DNA of 64,000 bases from Cardinalis cardinalis. Taxonomy: Eukaryota > Chordata > Aves > Passeriformes > Cardinalidae. The translations under genes and the position numbers were made by a program. This document shows positions 24,401 to 37,110 of the stretch, in pieces (position 1 is the stretch's first letter; the number at the start of each line of letters is the position of its first letter). A model generated the notes under the pieces. It was not told where the DNA came from, did not search any database, and was given only the letters and a program-made list of their open reading frames with translations. The DNA is taken from NCBI GenBank assembly GCA_014549065.1, contig JACDOX010000051.1:2233428-2297427 (forward strand), read 5' to 3'.

Positions 24401-27400
24401 AAGCAATGATAGGAATACATAAAATCTGGAAAGGACAAAGTATCAAACTGCCTGCTGATCTAAGACTATGGAGAAACATTGTTCAAGACTATGAAAATGG
24501 AATTTTGTAACACAGGTTTAATATGGTTTGAACCCTGCACTGGCTAAAGTTTGTTCTCCAGCTGCTGGACAGGAATTGAGCTAGAATGCAAAGGCAAAGA
24601 ATCAAGCAACCACCCCTGCAGACAGGAAAGTTTGGGTCACTTGGCAGTTCACTATGTGTTGTCTGCATTGAGATTAATTGTAAAATCACTAACAGTGTTC
24701 TAATGTTGATTATACAGTTCTGTTTCTTTGTACAAAGTAACAGTCAGTAAAGTGATGCTGGGCTTTATCCTGTGACTAGACCCATTCTTTGGAGCAGTAT
24801 GTGGAGCTTTTTCACATAAGAACTGGTATTTTTCTAAAGTATCTCTAATAGTTGTGCAAATTACAGCCAAACGTTTCTGTATCATTTTAGATCTTGTGAC
24901 TCACACTAAAAAGCAATATTAAAACCTCCCACCTGGAGTCTCTGCTCTGGGTGACAATTTACAATAAATTCCTAGGCACAGAGTATAATACTTACACCAA
25001 ATTACAATATCATAGTCCTCATATGCAGAAGTCAGGAATTCATGAAGGTATGGCCTCATCAGCTCTACCCCAGTTTCAGCACATGACCTGTGGTCTAAAC
25101 AGAATACAAGAGATAAACAATTCAGCATTAAAGTGTTAGTTATTAAAGTCCAGTCTGATTTTCCTTTCTATCCAGAGACTCAAAGACTTTTGTGAGGAGA
25201 GCACTGAAGCCCTTCAAGGTCATGAATGATTTGGTATCAAACTCCCATTCCCATTTAAAGGTGGAAAGACAAAACAGAGGAAATATTTGTCTGTTGGTCT
25301 CACAGCTACTTGAGGGCTTAGCAATTATTAAATCAGGAGATCTCTGAGTATGAATATCTTTGAAGAGTCAGGGCAAATCATCTGTGCANTTAGCAAATTA
25401 GTAACTGGCCAGATATAAAACAGATTCCTTCAAAGCTAGTCCAGTTAATTGTGTGAACATATATGAAGCTCATTTAAGAGATGCAAACATTCCTGCTCCA
25501 ATTCCAAAACTGCTGCAAAATCTGCCAGCAGAAGACATCTCAATAAAAATTTTAAACTTAGAAATAGGTTGAATTTTGATGTCAGATTGGAAACAAATGT
25601 CATCAAAAAGGAAAGCTACGGAAAGGTATAAGGGAAGNTATTATTTACTGCTCAGAGTCATGCTGCCATGGCACACCTACAAACCAGAAAGTTAAGTCAG
25701 GGAAAATTCTGGCTTTCAAAAAAAAAACCTGCTTGACAGAATTTTCAAGAAAAACGTGTTTTTGTGAAAATTTAGTAATAATATGTAAATAAAATTTGAA
25801 GCTGTTCTCCCACACCCCCTGGAAGTAGAATAAATCAGGTGCAGAATGGGATCATTATTTTACAGATCATTATTATATCTTGTCCTGCTACTGTGATAGT
25901 CAAGATACAAGTAATCAAGGGAAAGACTATCAGGACAGAAGACTGAATTTCTGCTTTTTGCANTAATTAAATAATTGCTGCACTAAAATCGACAACATGC
26001 AATGTTTTAAAATGTTTTTAAAAATGTGAGCAGAAGACCACAAAATCATACAAAGCAGAAGTTATGTTGTACAACACAGCAAAGTAAAAATCAAGAAACC
26101 TGATCTGGCAAATAAACTGAGCTGTCAAACAAACAAAANCCAAAGATTGCAAAAAAACTCACCAAACAGTGTATAATCAACATCTAGCACCAGCAGCTTT
26201 TTTCCTTCTCTAGGAGGATTCAGAATTTCCACTTTGTATTCTTTAACTCTACGGGAAATTTTTAGTAGATTTTCTTCCCTGATGNAACAGTGCAAAAAGT
26301 TACAGTTAATTAAAACGTAAGCTCAACAGTCAAGAACAAACTGTTTTAACAGCTTGAACTCCTAACCTATTTTCTACTTCCACAACTTCCTCTTCAATAT
26401 CAAAGTCATTGACCACATCATCATTATCTGGAGGTGGCCCAAGGACATCTTCCTAGAGGAATAAAAATAATAAAAGATAACAAGGATCAGAGAGGGAAAA
26501 TAACAATGGATATCAAGTTTCTGTTACTGCACATTGCAGGGCAGGAGTACTATTTAACCAAAGTGGTTTCATTTTACTAGTGGAAAGAATTACTAAAGTA
26601 TATTGATGATTGTTCAGATTTAAAGAGTCAGTATCACAATAAGTTTNTACTTCAAATGCAGAACATCACAGGAGGTTCAAGAGTACACTGCTCTGAGAGT
26701 TCTGCAGCAAAGTTTACATTAAAAATGGCAACAGAAATCTATTATACTTTCATTTTTTAATACGATGACTGGAATAGTCAAAATTTAAAACCACAGTTAG
26801 GANACACAAAGCATTTTTTCCTGTTTAAGCTAATAAACAAGCAAATTATTTACCAAACTCTCNTCACGAGTGCCCATCATCATTATCTTAGTATTTGGTT
26901 TCAACTTGAGGGCTCCAAGCTTAACATCATCATCTGCAGGTTTGCCTGTAATGCAGATTTTTTTTTTTTGAGGTAGAGATTTTAGAAAAATGTCAATACA
27001 TTCNATGTGTAATTGAAATAAGCTTCCTGTGAAATACCAGCTATGCGAAGCTGTGTTATCATAATCTTCCACATACAATGTCTTGGTTTTGGCTGGGAAT
27101 GAGTTGATTTTCTTCTTGGTAANTGCTGCANTGCNGTGTTTTGGGNTTGATTTGAGAATACTGTTGNTGGCACACCAATGGTTTAGTTGGTGCCAAGCAG
27201 TGCTTGCTCTCAATCAAGGACTTTNCAGTTTCCTGTGCTCTGACAGTGAGCAGGTGCACAAGGAGCTGGGGGCACTGGGCAAAGGGANATTCCACANCAC
27301 AGAACCTCATGGCCAGAGTATGAACAGGGGGGAACTGGCTGGGAGACACTGAGTGCTGCTCAGGGACTGGATGGGCATTGAGGGTGGTGAGCANCTGCAC

Positions 27401-27918
27401 TGTGGCACTGGTTTCTCCTGGGTTTTAGTCCTCTCTCTCCTCTTTTCATTACTATTATTAAAATAATTGATATTATATTTCATTATCTTTCAGTCACTAA
27501 ACTCTTCTTATCTCAACCCATGAGGTTTACTTCCCCCCTCCCCACTAAGACAGGGCAGTGTGAAGCACTAAAAAATGACCNGATAGATGTATTAATGATA
27601 AACAATATCCAGTGATGTAGGAAGTGTCTGTATTCATGTTCATTCCAGAGCTACAACTGGGAAGTGGATGCTTTGTTAGTGCACGCATCCTGCCTAGGAT
27701 TAGGGGATGTTTGTCCTTAAACACCTCAGGCACATCCCCAAGAGCAGTAAATCAGGAGAGTTACCCTTCATTTTAAGCCCAAGCAGTTTCTGACGCTCTG
27801 GTAACACTCCAGTGAGGCCCTTCAGAGACTGTTTCAGGTCCAACACTGTGTCTTCTTCTGACAGAGAGGTTATTGTGTACTCCTGTCCACCCCATTTTAT
27901 TATGAGAGAGAGAGACAT
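18432..27918 (-). CDS. UBLCP1: UBLCP1, ubiquitin-like domain-containing CTD phosphatase 1
   Basis: Ten coding exons, high to low: 27918-27765, 26945-26854, 26452-26367, 26278-26163, 25094-24996, 24050-24013, 21904-21806, 21364-21248, 19929-19802, 18459-18432. All have GT-AG introns and compatible phases, giving 318 aa, the human length. Residues 3-81 are a ubiquitin-like domain ([18 protein letters not shown]). An acidic linker follows, then an FCP1/SCP-type HAD phosphatase domain. Its catalytic DxDxT motif is D143-V-D145-Y-T147, the IWSATN motif is at 181-186 and the FDD motif at 251-253. The family enzyme is nuclear, binds the 26S proteasome through the ubiquitin-like domain and dephosphorylates it. 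It can also act on the RNA polymerase II CTD. All catalytic residues are intact and no frame break is seen. One residue (79) is ambiguous because of an N. The gene is divergent from RNF145 and convergent with the SPINK gene. Confidence 0.97.
27079..27550 (+). mobile_element. Endogenous retrovirus solo LTR, 3'-truncated, in UBLCP1 intron 1
   Basis: It starts with TGTCTTGGTTTTGGCTGGGA, a widespread avian ERV LTR beginning. It shares its whole body with the LTR at 43222-43777, including the 'cttatctcaaccca' stretch near the 3' end. The terminal part with the expected ...CA end is missing, so it is truncated, and no target duplication is visible. It lies antisense to UBLCP1, ending 133 bases from exon 26945-26854. 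It carries an unusual cluster of N calls. No viral gene is attached. Confidence 0.85.
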
Positions 27919-27958
27919 CCTTGAAGCATATGTTCAGTGTTACTGCCTGAAAAATCTG
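27919..27958 (-). other. UBLCP1: UBLCP1 5' UTR part of the first coding exon
   Basis: A CTGCAG|CAG acceptor lies about 40 bases upstream of the start codon, so at least one noncoding exon must lie further upstream. The nearest promoter-like sequence is the CpG island around the N gap at 30048-30590. The acceptor could also shift by 3 bases because of the CAGCAG repeat. Confidence 0.65.
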
Positions 27959-29940
27959 CTGCAGGAGGGAAACANAAAGATCATGTAAGGAAGAAAGAGG
28001 AGAACCACTCTTTCCACAAGACAAACCACAACATCTACTTAAAGCATTCTTGATTCTTTATTATATTGGACATCAAAGAGCTGTTTGTTTCCCCTGNGCA
28101 GATGATAAATGTGTTGAGAAAGTGCTGAAACAAAGGGAGAAAGAACAACGTTAAAACTGGGGCTCTGAGTTCCACTTTGATGTTTTTAGCAATGTCACAT
28201 TCACATCTGCTGGGTGTTCTGTGCAGGTACAGCCTGTGCACTGCACACTCGAGCACAGCACTGCAGCACCACAAAAGCCATTGCAAAGCTCAGAAATGTC
28301 CTCTGCAACACTTATGCAACCAAACCAGCCATGGGTGCCTTTACAGACTTAATAACACAACAGCAAATANGAAATCCCTAGNATATATNAGCCCATAAAA
28401 ATAGTTCTGAGCCNAACAGTCCATTTTTGGCACTGGATTTCTCTAATCCCTTCCACTGTGCAATACCTGCAGTAATGCACACCCCAGGTTACATCTCACT
28501 GTAGCAATATCAAAGCAGGAATTTGAAAACAAAGCCAAAACACACACCCACACAATGCAATTACACCCAGAGAACTGCACTTTCATTGCAGTGCTGACAA
28601 AATAACCATAATTATACTATCTTTAATTTACACAGCATCGTTTATACAAATTGTATTTAACAGTTTAGTCCTACATTAAACACAGCAGAAAAACAAGATT
28701 TTTAGCTTAATGCAAAAGGAAGAACATTTTTTTTTTCTGTTAGGGCTTAGAAATAGAATCAAGGAGATAGAAAGGTATGAAAAGGCTGCTACAGACAGTC
28801 AGGAGATGCAGAGAAGGCCTCTGCACCANTGATGGTTAAATTGCCCTCAAATGACTGATATTCAAAAAGAGAACAGATCTGTGAAAAATCCTGGCTTTAT
28901 CAACCTTCAAGAAAGGCAGGTCTAGCAATTCTAAAAAATCTCAGAAGCCAAAACTCTGATCCTTCTTCCTCTCTGGCTTTGTATTCTCAGAGATTATCCA
29001 CACTCAGAAAAAAATCTTTCTCTTTTACACAGGAAAGGCTATGGGGAACAAACCTGTAACTGCTCAGGCATAGCCACCAAGCTCAGAGCAGATGAGAATT
29101 AGTCTAGGTACAACCTCCTTGCTAAGGACACTACAAACCTCACCCCCACACTATTGCCTCTAAGAGGCCTGAAAACAAATTGAAGAGGAAAACTTGTAGC
29201 ACTGGGAAATTAATTTATTTTTTTCTCCAAAACTGTCAAATCAGACTGGGACCTGGCATGACATGGTGAAAAGACTCATGAAAAAGGGGTCTTGGAAGCA
29301 CTAAGAAATTCTACTGAGGCTAAGGCTGTATGGTGTTGATACACAGTGTTATTATCATGAATTATTCCTGTCCATATTCCCTAGACTAAGTCAGAAAGGA
29401 GAGTTTATTGTCTGTTTCCTTACCTGTACCATACAGCTCAAATCATTCTGCAAGACCACGCACAGGGCAAGAACTGTCAGAAAACTTCTGCAGTCTCTGT
29501 CCAGTGCTAAATTGAAAAGATCATCCCTGCAAAGCTGAGCACCTGACCAACCCTCAATCCTCACAGATCTACAGCTCTGTCACACAAATGCTATAGGAAA
29601 CAAGATGCTTTTATTCCCTATCAAAGCACTCAGGGGTCCGAATCAAGGAAAATGGGAAAATGATTTGGGAGCAGAAAAAGACACAGGGATTTCCAAGGGT
29701 TTCACCATCGGGGCTGGGTGAACTGAAGCTAANTTTGCTTCCTTTGGTTAATTTCATCTTCAAAGCCTTTACAAGACCCTTGGGCCACTAAGACCCAGAG
29801 GGCTTGAAAGCCACGGGTCAGAGAAAGCATTCCAGTTCTGCTGTCAAATTGCTGCACTACAGCACTTTCCTGGGACTATTCCGAAGGCAGGCACCCACAT
29901 CTCTGAGTTCCGCTAAGCACCACAAACCCAAAGCCCAGAA
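27959..29940. other. UBLCP1 5' intron, no other gene seen
   Basis: AT-rich intronic sequence between the probable CpG-island promoter and the first coding exon. N calls cluster at 28370-28414. No exon of another gene is recognised. Confidence 0.5.
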
Positions 29941-29944
29941 AACA

Positions 29945-30770
29945 GCCCGGGTGCCCGCCGAGCGCTCGGGCCGCCCTTCCCACAGCACCGTGACAGGTGT
30001 GGGACGGGGATCGGGGCCGGCGGCTGCTCGGTGCCAGCGGGGCTCCCNNNNNNNNNNNNNNNNNNNNNNNNNNNNNNNNNNNNNNNNNNNNNNNNNNNNN
30101 NNNNNNNNNNNNNNNNNNNNNNNNNNNNNNNNNNNNNNNNNNNNNNNNNNNNNNNNNNNNNNNNNNNNNNNNNNNNNNNNNNNNNNNNNNNNNNNNNNNN
30201 NNNNNNNNNNNNNNNNNNNNNNNNNNNNNNNNNNNNNNNNNNNNNNNNNNNNNNNNNNNNNNNNNNNNNNNNNNNNNNNNNNNNNNNNNNNNNNNNNNNN
30301 NNNNNNNNNNNNNNNNNNNNNNNNNNNNNNNNNNNNNNNNNNNNNNNNNNNNNNNNNNNNNNNNNNNNNNNNNNNNNNNNNNNNNNNNNNNNNNNNNNNN
30401 NNNNNNNNNNNNNNNNNNNNNNNNNNNNNNNNNNNNNNNNNNNNNNNNNNNNNNNNNNNNNNNNNNNNNNNNNNNNNNNNNNNNNNNNNNNNNNNNNNNN
30501 NNNNNNNNNNNNNNNNNNNNNNNNNNNNNNNNNNNNNNNNNNNNNNNNNNNNNNNNNNNNNNNNNNNNNNNNNNNNNNNNNNNNNNNNNNGGGGGCGCTG
30601 CGGGTCCGGCCCCGGGCGGAGGAGCAGGAGCTCCGCCGGGCTGCTCCGGCGGGGACACGCAGCGGACCGGCAGGGAACGCCGCGGCACCGCGGAGCCCTC
30701 GCCCCCTCAGCGCCGGCCTGAGGCCTCTCTCCGGGGAGGCCGGAGAGGCGACTTGCACGGCACGGGCAGC
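29945..30770 (-). promoter_or_regulatory. UBLCP1: CpG-island promoter of UBLCP1, interrupted by an assembly gap
   Basis: The sequence on both sides of the gap is strongly GC- and CpG-rich (for example 29950-30047 and 30591-30740), in contrast to AT-rich DNA beyond. It lies about 2 kb upstream of the first UBLCP1 coding exon. The noncoding first exon and transcription start most likely fall in or next to the gap. Long open frames across this region are made of N and GC-rich sequence and are not genes. Confidence 0.7.
30048..30590. other. Assembly gap of 543 N
   Basis: A run of 543 N bases in the middle of a CpG island, the usual place for sequencing dropout in bird genomes. The true length may differ. 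It probably hides the UBLCP1 first exon. Confidence 0.99.
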
Positions 30771-30849
30771 TGCTGGCATGAGTGTGTGTTACACTGCCGG
30801 CTGTGAAAGGAGTTTATTGTCTGTTTACTTTTGTTTATTCNTATTGTTC

Positions 30850-31384
30850 TGTGCCCAGGGATGTGAGACCCTGCAGAGCTGCCTCCAGTTCTGGCGTCTC
30901 AGCACAGGAAGGATGTGGAGCTGCTGGAGTGAGTGCAGAGGAGGCACCAGGATGATAACAGGGATGGAGCAGCTCTGCTGGGAGGAAAGGCTGGGAGAGT
31001 TGGNATTGTTCAGCCTGGAGAAGGGAAGGTTTCAGGGCCACCTAATTGCAGCCTTCCAGTACCTGAAGGGAGATGACAAGAAAGCTGGAGAGAGACTCTT
31101 TTGGTGGCCTGATGTGACAGGACAAGGGGGATTGGTTTCAGACTGAAAGAGATTTGGTTTAGATTGGATATTAGCAAGAAATTATTTTCTGTGAGAGTGG
31201 TGAGGCCCTGGAACAGATTTCCCAGAGAAGCTGTGTCTGTCCCATCCTTGGAAGTGTCCAGGGCCAGGTTGGATGGAGCTCTGAGCAGCCTGGTGCAAGG
31301 GAGGGTGTCTTCCCACAGCTGGGGGTTTGGAAGGAAATGACTCTTAAGGTCCCTTCCAACCCAAACCATTCTATGATTCTATGA
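30850..31384 (+). mobile_element. CR1 LINE, 5'-truncated, with intact 3' end
   Basis: About 535 bases of CR1 3' sequence: 'tccagttctggcgtctcagcacaggaaggatgtggagctgctggag', 'ttcagcctggagaagg', 'ccttccagtacctgaaggg', 'aggtcccttccaaccca'. It ends with the diagnostic ATTCTATGATTCTATGA. Its 5' truncation is typical of CR1. It starts less than 100 bases beyond the UBLCP1 CpG island. The open frame into it from the island is not a gene. Confidence 0.93.
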
Positions 31385-34300
31385 CTCAAAACTCTCTTTG
31401 CTCCTAAAGCTGACTCCTTACAGGCACATTGTTGACAGTTCTTGACTCCTGTTGGGGTTCTTGGGAACTGCCTTCAGCTGCAGTGGTTCTGTGCTTAGGC
31501 AACAGATGTAGAAGGAAAAAATAGACTTTGCCCCGAAGTGACCTTTTTCACTCAGTGGTTCTGCTTTGCAGAAATAGTTTATAGGGAAGAACATCCGTGG
31601 TAAAGTGTGGTTTCTTATGTGAAATCACGTGGAGGTGACAGAGACTGGTTCAGCTTGGTGTCAGTAGAGGTGGTGTTAAATTTGAGGAAGGAAGTGAANC
31701 TTTCAGTCCTNNNTTACCTTATGTCTTGCAGTATTGAGAGGTTAGATATTTTTTCCTGTTTAACTTNGTAATAAGTAGGGAAGGGAGCAAAAGAGCTGAG
31801 GTAAACAACTATACACTGAGTAGAAGTTTCTTCAGAGTGGCTGCTGCAACTTGCAAGAGCCATTCCTGCTGTAAGGGAATCTCAGTGGAGAAGGGCTGTA
31901 TAAGCAAAAACTGTAGAAGCCTGATCTCTTTCCTGAGAGGACATTAATTTAATGTATTTCCTGCCTGGATATGTACTTCCAGTTTATTCTGTATTCAAGT
32001 TTTAGTAAAAACACCACTTTGGTTTCTAGAAGAGTGATACAAATGGGAAACCATTGTAACAACTGTCCTTGTCAAGTTTAGTTTCTGACTGCACCTAAAT
32101 CCACATAAAACCAGTCACTCTGCTTGTATCCCAGTCACCAAGGCTTTGCCTTTTGCTGGAATGACACACAGTTGTCCTCTGCACAGAGGCAGCATGTTAC
32201 AATAGTGCTGGAAAGCTTCCAAAGCTGCAACTGATAATTAAAGTCACACCCTGTCATGAAAATATGCACCCTCCAGGCCTGCTTAAAATTCAGGCTAGAA
32301 AGATGACATCCAGTGTGATCATCTCTGTATNTGCAATTTTGTTAAAAATATATTTTGTTCTTTTCTGGTTGGCCTTTAGGAAGCCCTCTTGAAAAGGACA
32401 CAGTAGGATTTTGGGTTTGGTTTTGTTTTTTGTTTGAGGAGTGATATGNATGCATATTTAATTTCTGGTCTGATGCTGGTGTTTTGGTGTCCTCAAAAGA
32501 TGCTCTGATCCTGACAAGATTCACGTGGTGCAGATAAATACATCATTTTATTTAGCTGTGAAACACATGGTGGTGCTCAATCCTAATGTTTCTAAATGCA
32601 AAGTGGTAATTTGACTAAAACCATGTAATTAAAATTCAAAGTCCAAACAGCACAATCTTTATACTGGGGAAGGTGTTTCATGGTGGGGCTCTCTGGGTTT
32701 GCACTGTGGTAAATTAGCAGGGCAAGGAGGAAAGAAGAGCAGTGGGAAAATTTGAAAGCAAATGCACNTTCCCTTTCACCTTGATGTGCACTGCTACATC
32801 CTGGGATGCTCCGGGGTGAAATAAAAGAAGTGGCTGCATGTCAGATTGATGCCTGCTGGCTCCCTTCCCGTGCCTCGTGTTCACATCACTCATTTCTGAT
32901 CCTTTTGTGCAATATGCTCCTGTGCATGAGTNCTGAAGCCCAGGAGCTCGCTGCTAAATTGCTGTTCATGCTGCATATAAGAGAGCAAAATTCCCACTAG
33001 CAGCTCTGGGAGATGATTGGTAAGAGTCCTTTGAAATAAATTGTCATTTAAAGCTGAAAACTGTGGAAACCTCAAAAGGTTGCTTTGAGAATTAAGAGAT
33101 TAGATCACATCTCTGTGATAAGAAGGTGTTGGAAAGCAAAAGGTGATGACATTGCAAGGCTGAGAGGTGCTAAATATTTGTTTATTCAGTGACTTTAATG
33201 GGGACGAGTCAGTGCAGATGTTAATGTGCTGCAGACTATGAAGGGGCCAACAGCACAGATTTCAAGATCTTAAAAGTTTTGTTTTGTTTTACTTTCCAAA
33301 TTTCTTTTTGGTTCAGAAAACTCACTTGAATATGCACCAGCCTTTCTGAACCCATGTTTGGAAAAAATCTAGAGCAGAGCCCATATTCTCCACTAAGAAT
33401 AGAATAATCCTTAAAATACATTTTGGTANCAGTGTATTTTATTCTTAGTCTGTTTTATGCTTTTTGCTTTTCCCCTAATGCCTCTTTTTATGATATCCTA
33501 TGGTACTTTATTGCTTTTTCCCAGTGCCCTTTCTCTGATTTACAATTTGTTCTAAGCAGGTGGTAAAGGCAGTGATGTCTGAGAATGTCAAACTCTGCAA
33601 GTCTGAAACCATCCAGGTGTTTGCAGCCTCCTGCCCTGCTGATCACCAGTGCCTGCAGCAGAGCAGGCAGCAGGGTGTGCTGGGCACTGCCATCCCTGTG
33701 CCCCAGAAATGCAGCATTTGAGGGCTCCCTGTGATTCTGAGGCACTGCCACTCCGGGCACAACTCTGAGCGCCGCATTCCCAGAGTTCAGTGATGCTTCA
33801 GGAGCTGCCGGCTCGGCTGGAGACTCGGAAATGTCTCCAGTTTGAAGTGAAGCACATNTTCTGGTTATTACTAGTACAGTCTCTGTCTAAACTGCTTTAT
33901 CAGTAAAGGGGAAGTTAGAATATTATTTATGTAGTTTCCTTACAGNAGGTTTTTCAGGATTATTTAGTGAATGATGGCACTGCAAGATGATATAAATACC
34001 AGAGGCTTGTTCCCTTGTACCATATGATTTTCCACCTCCTGAATGCAACTGTTATTCTTCTGCCACTATTCAGCCCAATGATTTTTATTTTATTTACTTC
34101 GATTCTTTGTATTCTAGATTATCCCCCACTGGCAAGGGATCTTGGGAAAGAACTGTGATGCTTTTGTTCACTGGACAAAACCTGATTCATCCCTTTCCTT
34201 ACATCACCACCCAGCTCTCCAGCTTCCCAACACAGAGATTGCTCTGGCTTTCCTTTAGGTATGTTGAAAATCACAGCAGCTGTTGATGTGTTTGGAGTCA

Positions 34301-37110
34301 GCACTGTCCAGCGTTATGAGAGGGGTAAAGATACATTTAATCAAAGGAGNGATTTAATTATCAGTGATACTGCAGGAATGGCTTCCTGAAAGCAGTAAAA
34401 ACAAATAGGAAATTGAGAAACCAGCTGAATTCTGCTCTGAAAAGCAGCAGGAATGAAAGGAAAAATTAGGAGATGATGAGAAGCTAAGTGATGGTAAGAA
34501 ATTTAGGAAATAGGGTCACAGATAGTGAAAAACAGGAATTTTTGAGATGGGATTCCAGAGTGGGAGTAGTTAAGCACTGACTCTGTTGCCATTGCCCAGT
34601 AATGCTCCCAAGTTCTCTCTCTGGGTATGGGTTTCTGCAGGAATTAAACTTTTAATTAAGCATATTTGTTCCTTTGTTTAGTGAATGGGATAAAATTGCA
34701 AGAAGGGAACACAAAGGCTTTGGGGACTGGCTGCCACCAGTATTATACACGAGGTACCAAATTAGCTTTCACAGGCAATCTTAATTTTTGCATTAGTTAA
34801 CTTTTTGTCCANTAACCTACTCATTAAGACATTCCTTTCCTTTTGCATATGTATGTATGAATATTTTTTGAAACAATGGTTTATAAAAAGCTTCAAATGA
34901 AACTGCCTATGTTATTGTCCACCTTATGCATGCAGTGACCTTCCACGTCAGCATATTTTGCTGCTCTTTGAGAATTCTTATGAGGGATTTTCTTTGTAAG
35001 CAGTTTGGGGTGCTGGCATGTGTCCATCTGCATGGACAAATTAAGCTTCCACATTTTCTGAACTCTGAGAAAGTCTTTTCAAAGTTTTAATGAGATGTCA
35101 CCATAGCAGTGCCCTTCAGTCCTCAGTTGCTGATCACTGAAATTCTGGAATCCAAAGGCCTTTGTTGATNATGAGAGATGAATAATCATTGAGTTCAGAA
35201 TTCTCAGCCACCCAGTGTCAGATGCAGGAGAAGCTTTCAAAATTCTGGAGAAATGAAGCAGAAAGTTGAGGTGCTTTTAAAAAGCCATGCCTGACAAGAC
35301 AGTAGNAATGCCACATACCTGATCTGCTCATTAGAAAACCTTTGCTTTTTTGAAGTAAAACATTTCCACAATTAAATGCTGAGAGAGGATGGAATGAAAT
35401 AAATGTGGGGGTCATTTCCTATTGTTTGCTTGCAAATTGAACTCTACAATACTTTCATTATATAATTCTAAAATAATAATAAATATTTCCACTCCAACTC
35501 CTTAGATACCTGGTTTTTTCTACAGCTGTGAACATGTATTTGTCTTTCTCTGCTGCTTGCTGTCTTCTCTCCCAGCAACACTGCAGAGGTAGGACTTAGA
35601 GATCACCCCAACCTCAGTGAGCACTGAACCAAGCCCACAAAGAATAGACAAGAAGTGACTCATGATTTTTTTTTTCCATGTATGGCATAAGTAGACAAGC
35701 AGCCCCTAGAAATGGAGCTGAAATTCTTATGCCTTATATGACAGCTGGTTTATATTCCCTGTGATAAGAAGTGGGGTACTGGCAAGAGTGGAACAGGATG
35801 CAGTTGTGAGTGGGCTGAGCCAGAAGAATGGGGTGGCTGGAGCCTGGTGAAGCTTTTCCCGTGTTCTCTGCAGAAATCCAGGGTTGGGAGCAGTGTTTAC
35901 CTCAGGTACAAGAAAAGGATTAGGTGACAGTGGCATGATTAATAAACAGATATGTAANACAAGAGCTGCAATCATTGGAGACTGAGCAGGTGAGAGAAGC
36001 CCTGTGCAGGAGGGGCTCAGGGAACCTCCTAAGCCTGACCAGAGCACAGAGTGCATATGAGTAATAACCACATGTGGGTGTCCTTTGTTTGGCTGGGTCT
36101 GCAGCTTTGTTCTCTCTAAATTTAGGAACCCTTGCAAAAACTGATAAATTTGAAAGAAACATTTTGCAATACAAAANCTGCTGGTTTTATTTAAATTGTA
36201 TTAAAATCTGAAGGTTGTAAAAAATGAGCTGTTCCATGGTACCTGCAGAGGTTTGGGAGACTCCTGTCAGTTGTGCCATTTGATCTCCTGCCTGCTGCAT
36301 TCTGGAATGACTGGAGTTAGGAGAAGACTGGCTCAGGGTAAACACCAAATGCACCATCTGAGGATTCTGAGGATGTGTTCAAACTACCCTTGTCTCCTGG
36401 AGTTTAGAAAATTTTCAGGTACTCGACAAAGTAATTTTGCAAAGCACAATGCAGACAGACACCCAAACCCTTATTTAAATATCTTTGCTTCACAGAGTTA
36501 AAGACGCTGTGTTGAGGCATTGTTAATACCTAGGTCTGTGAATGCTCCAGTTCATTAGAGATGGAAGGAAAAAAGCAATTATTAAGTTGGCCAGCCCAGC
36601 CCTTGTGAACTACAGGATTTTCCAGTTCAGTGTATTCCCTCATTCCTCACCACAGCAAAGTGGTTTTGTTTTTTTCATATTCCAGACAATGTGGCTTTGT
36701 ATTTTTTTTTTAACACTAAGGTAAAAAACATTACTCCTTTTGTGTCATAATTTTTTCCATAGCATTTAAGAATGTGTTCTAGGGCTTGGCCATGCAACCC
36801 TGACAGGATGAGTAAATATTGGTGAGACTATCTGTGAGCTGAAAAGTATGAAACTATACTGTNCTGGGCTGTGAGGGAGCAGCCCCTGGGTCGGGTCTCC
36901 AGCTGAAAAACGACAGTGCAATAATACAGCAAATCTGGTGCTCTTCTGGTTGGACTCAACGAAGGTGACTGGAGGCTCTGCAGTACAACACTGGAAAAAA
37001 CAGTCAGCCTTAGTATTTGAAAGTAATACAGCACTTTGTGTTCCACAAGGCCAGTAAGGAGTATCATTAAAATAGCAGGACTGCCTTTTAAACATCTGCT
37101 CAGACACCAC
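31385..37110. other. Spacer between the UBLCP1 and RNF145 promoters, no gene seen
   Basis: Mostly AT-rich DNA without recognisable exons. A weakly GC-richer patch with a few CpGs lies near 33600-33840. NNN at 31711-31713 is a local ambiguity. No conserved protein segment was recognised on either strand. Confidence 0.5.

Noticed and set aside
29804..31146. Open frames of 270-371 codons spanning 29.8-31.1 kb on both strands
   Set aside because: They are bridged by 543 N, which cannot contain called stops, and otherwise consist of CpG-island and CR1 sequence.
33488..33760. A 90-codon minus-strand frame in the spacer upstream of RNF145
   Set aside because: No motif, signal or neighbouring exon supports it; local GC content is mildly raised, which lengthens chance frames.
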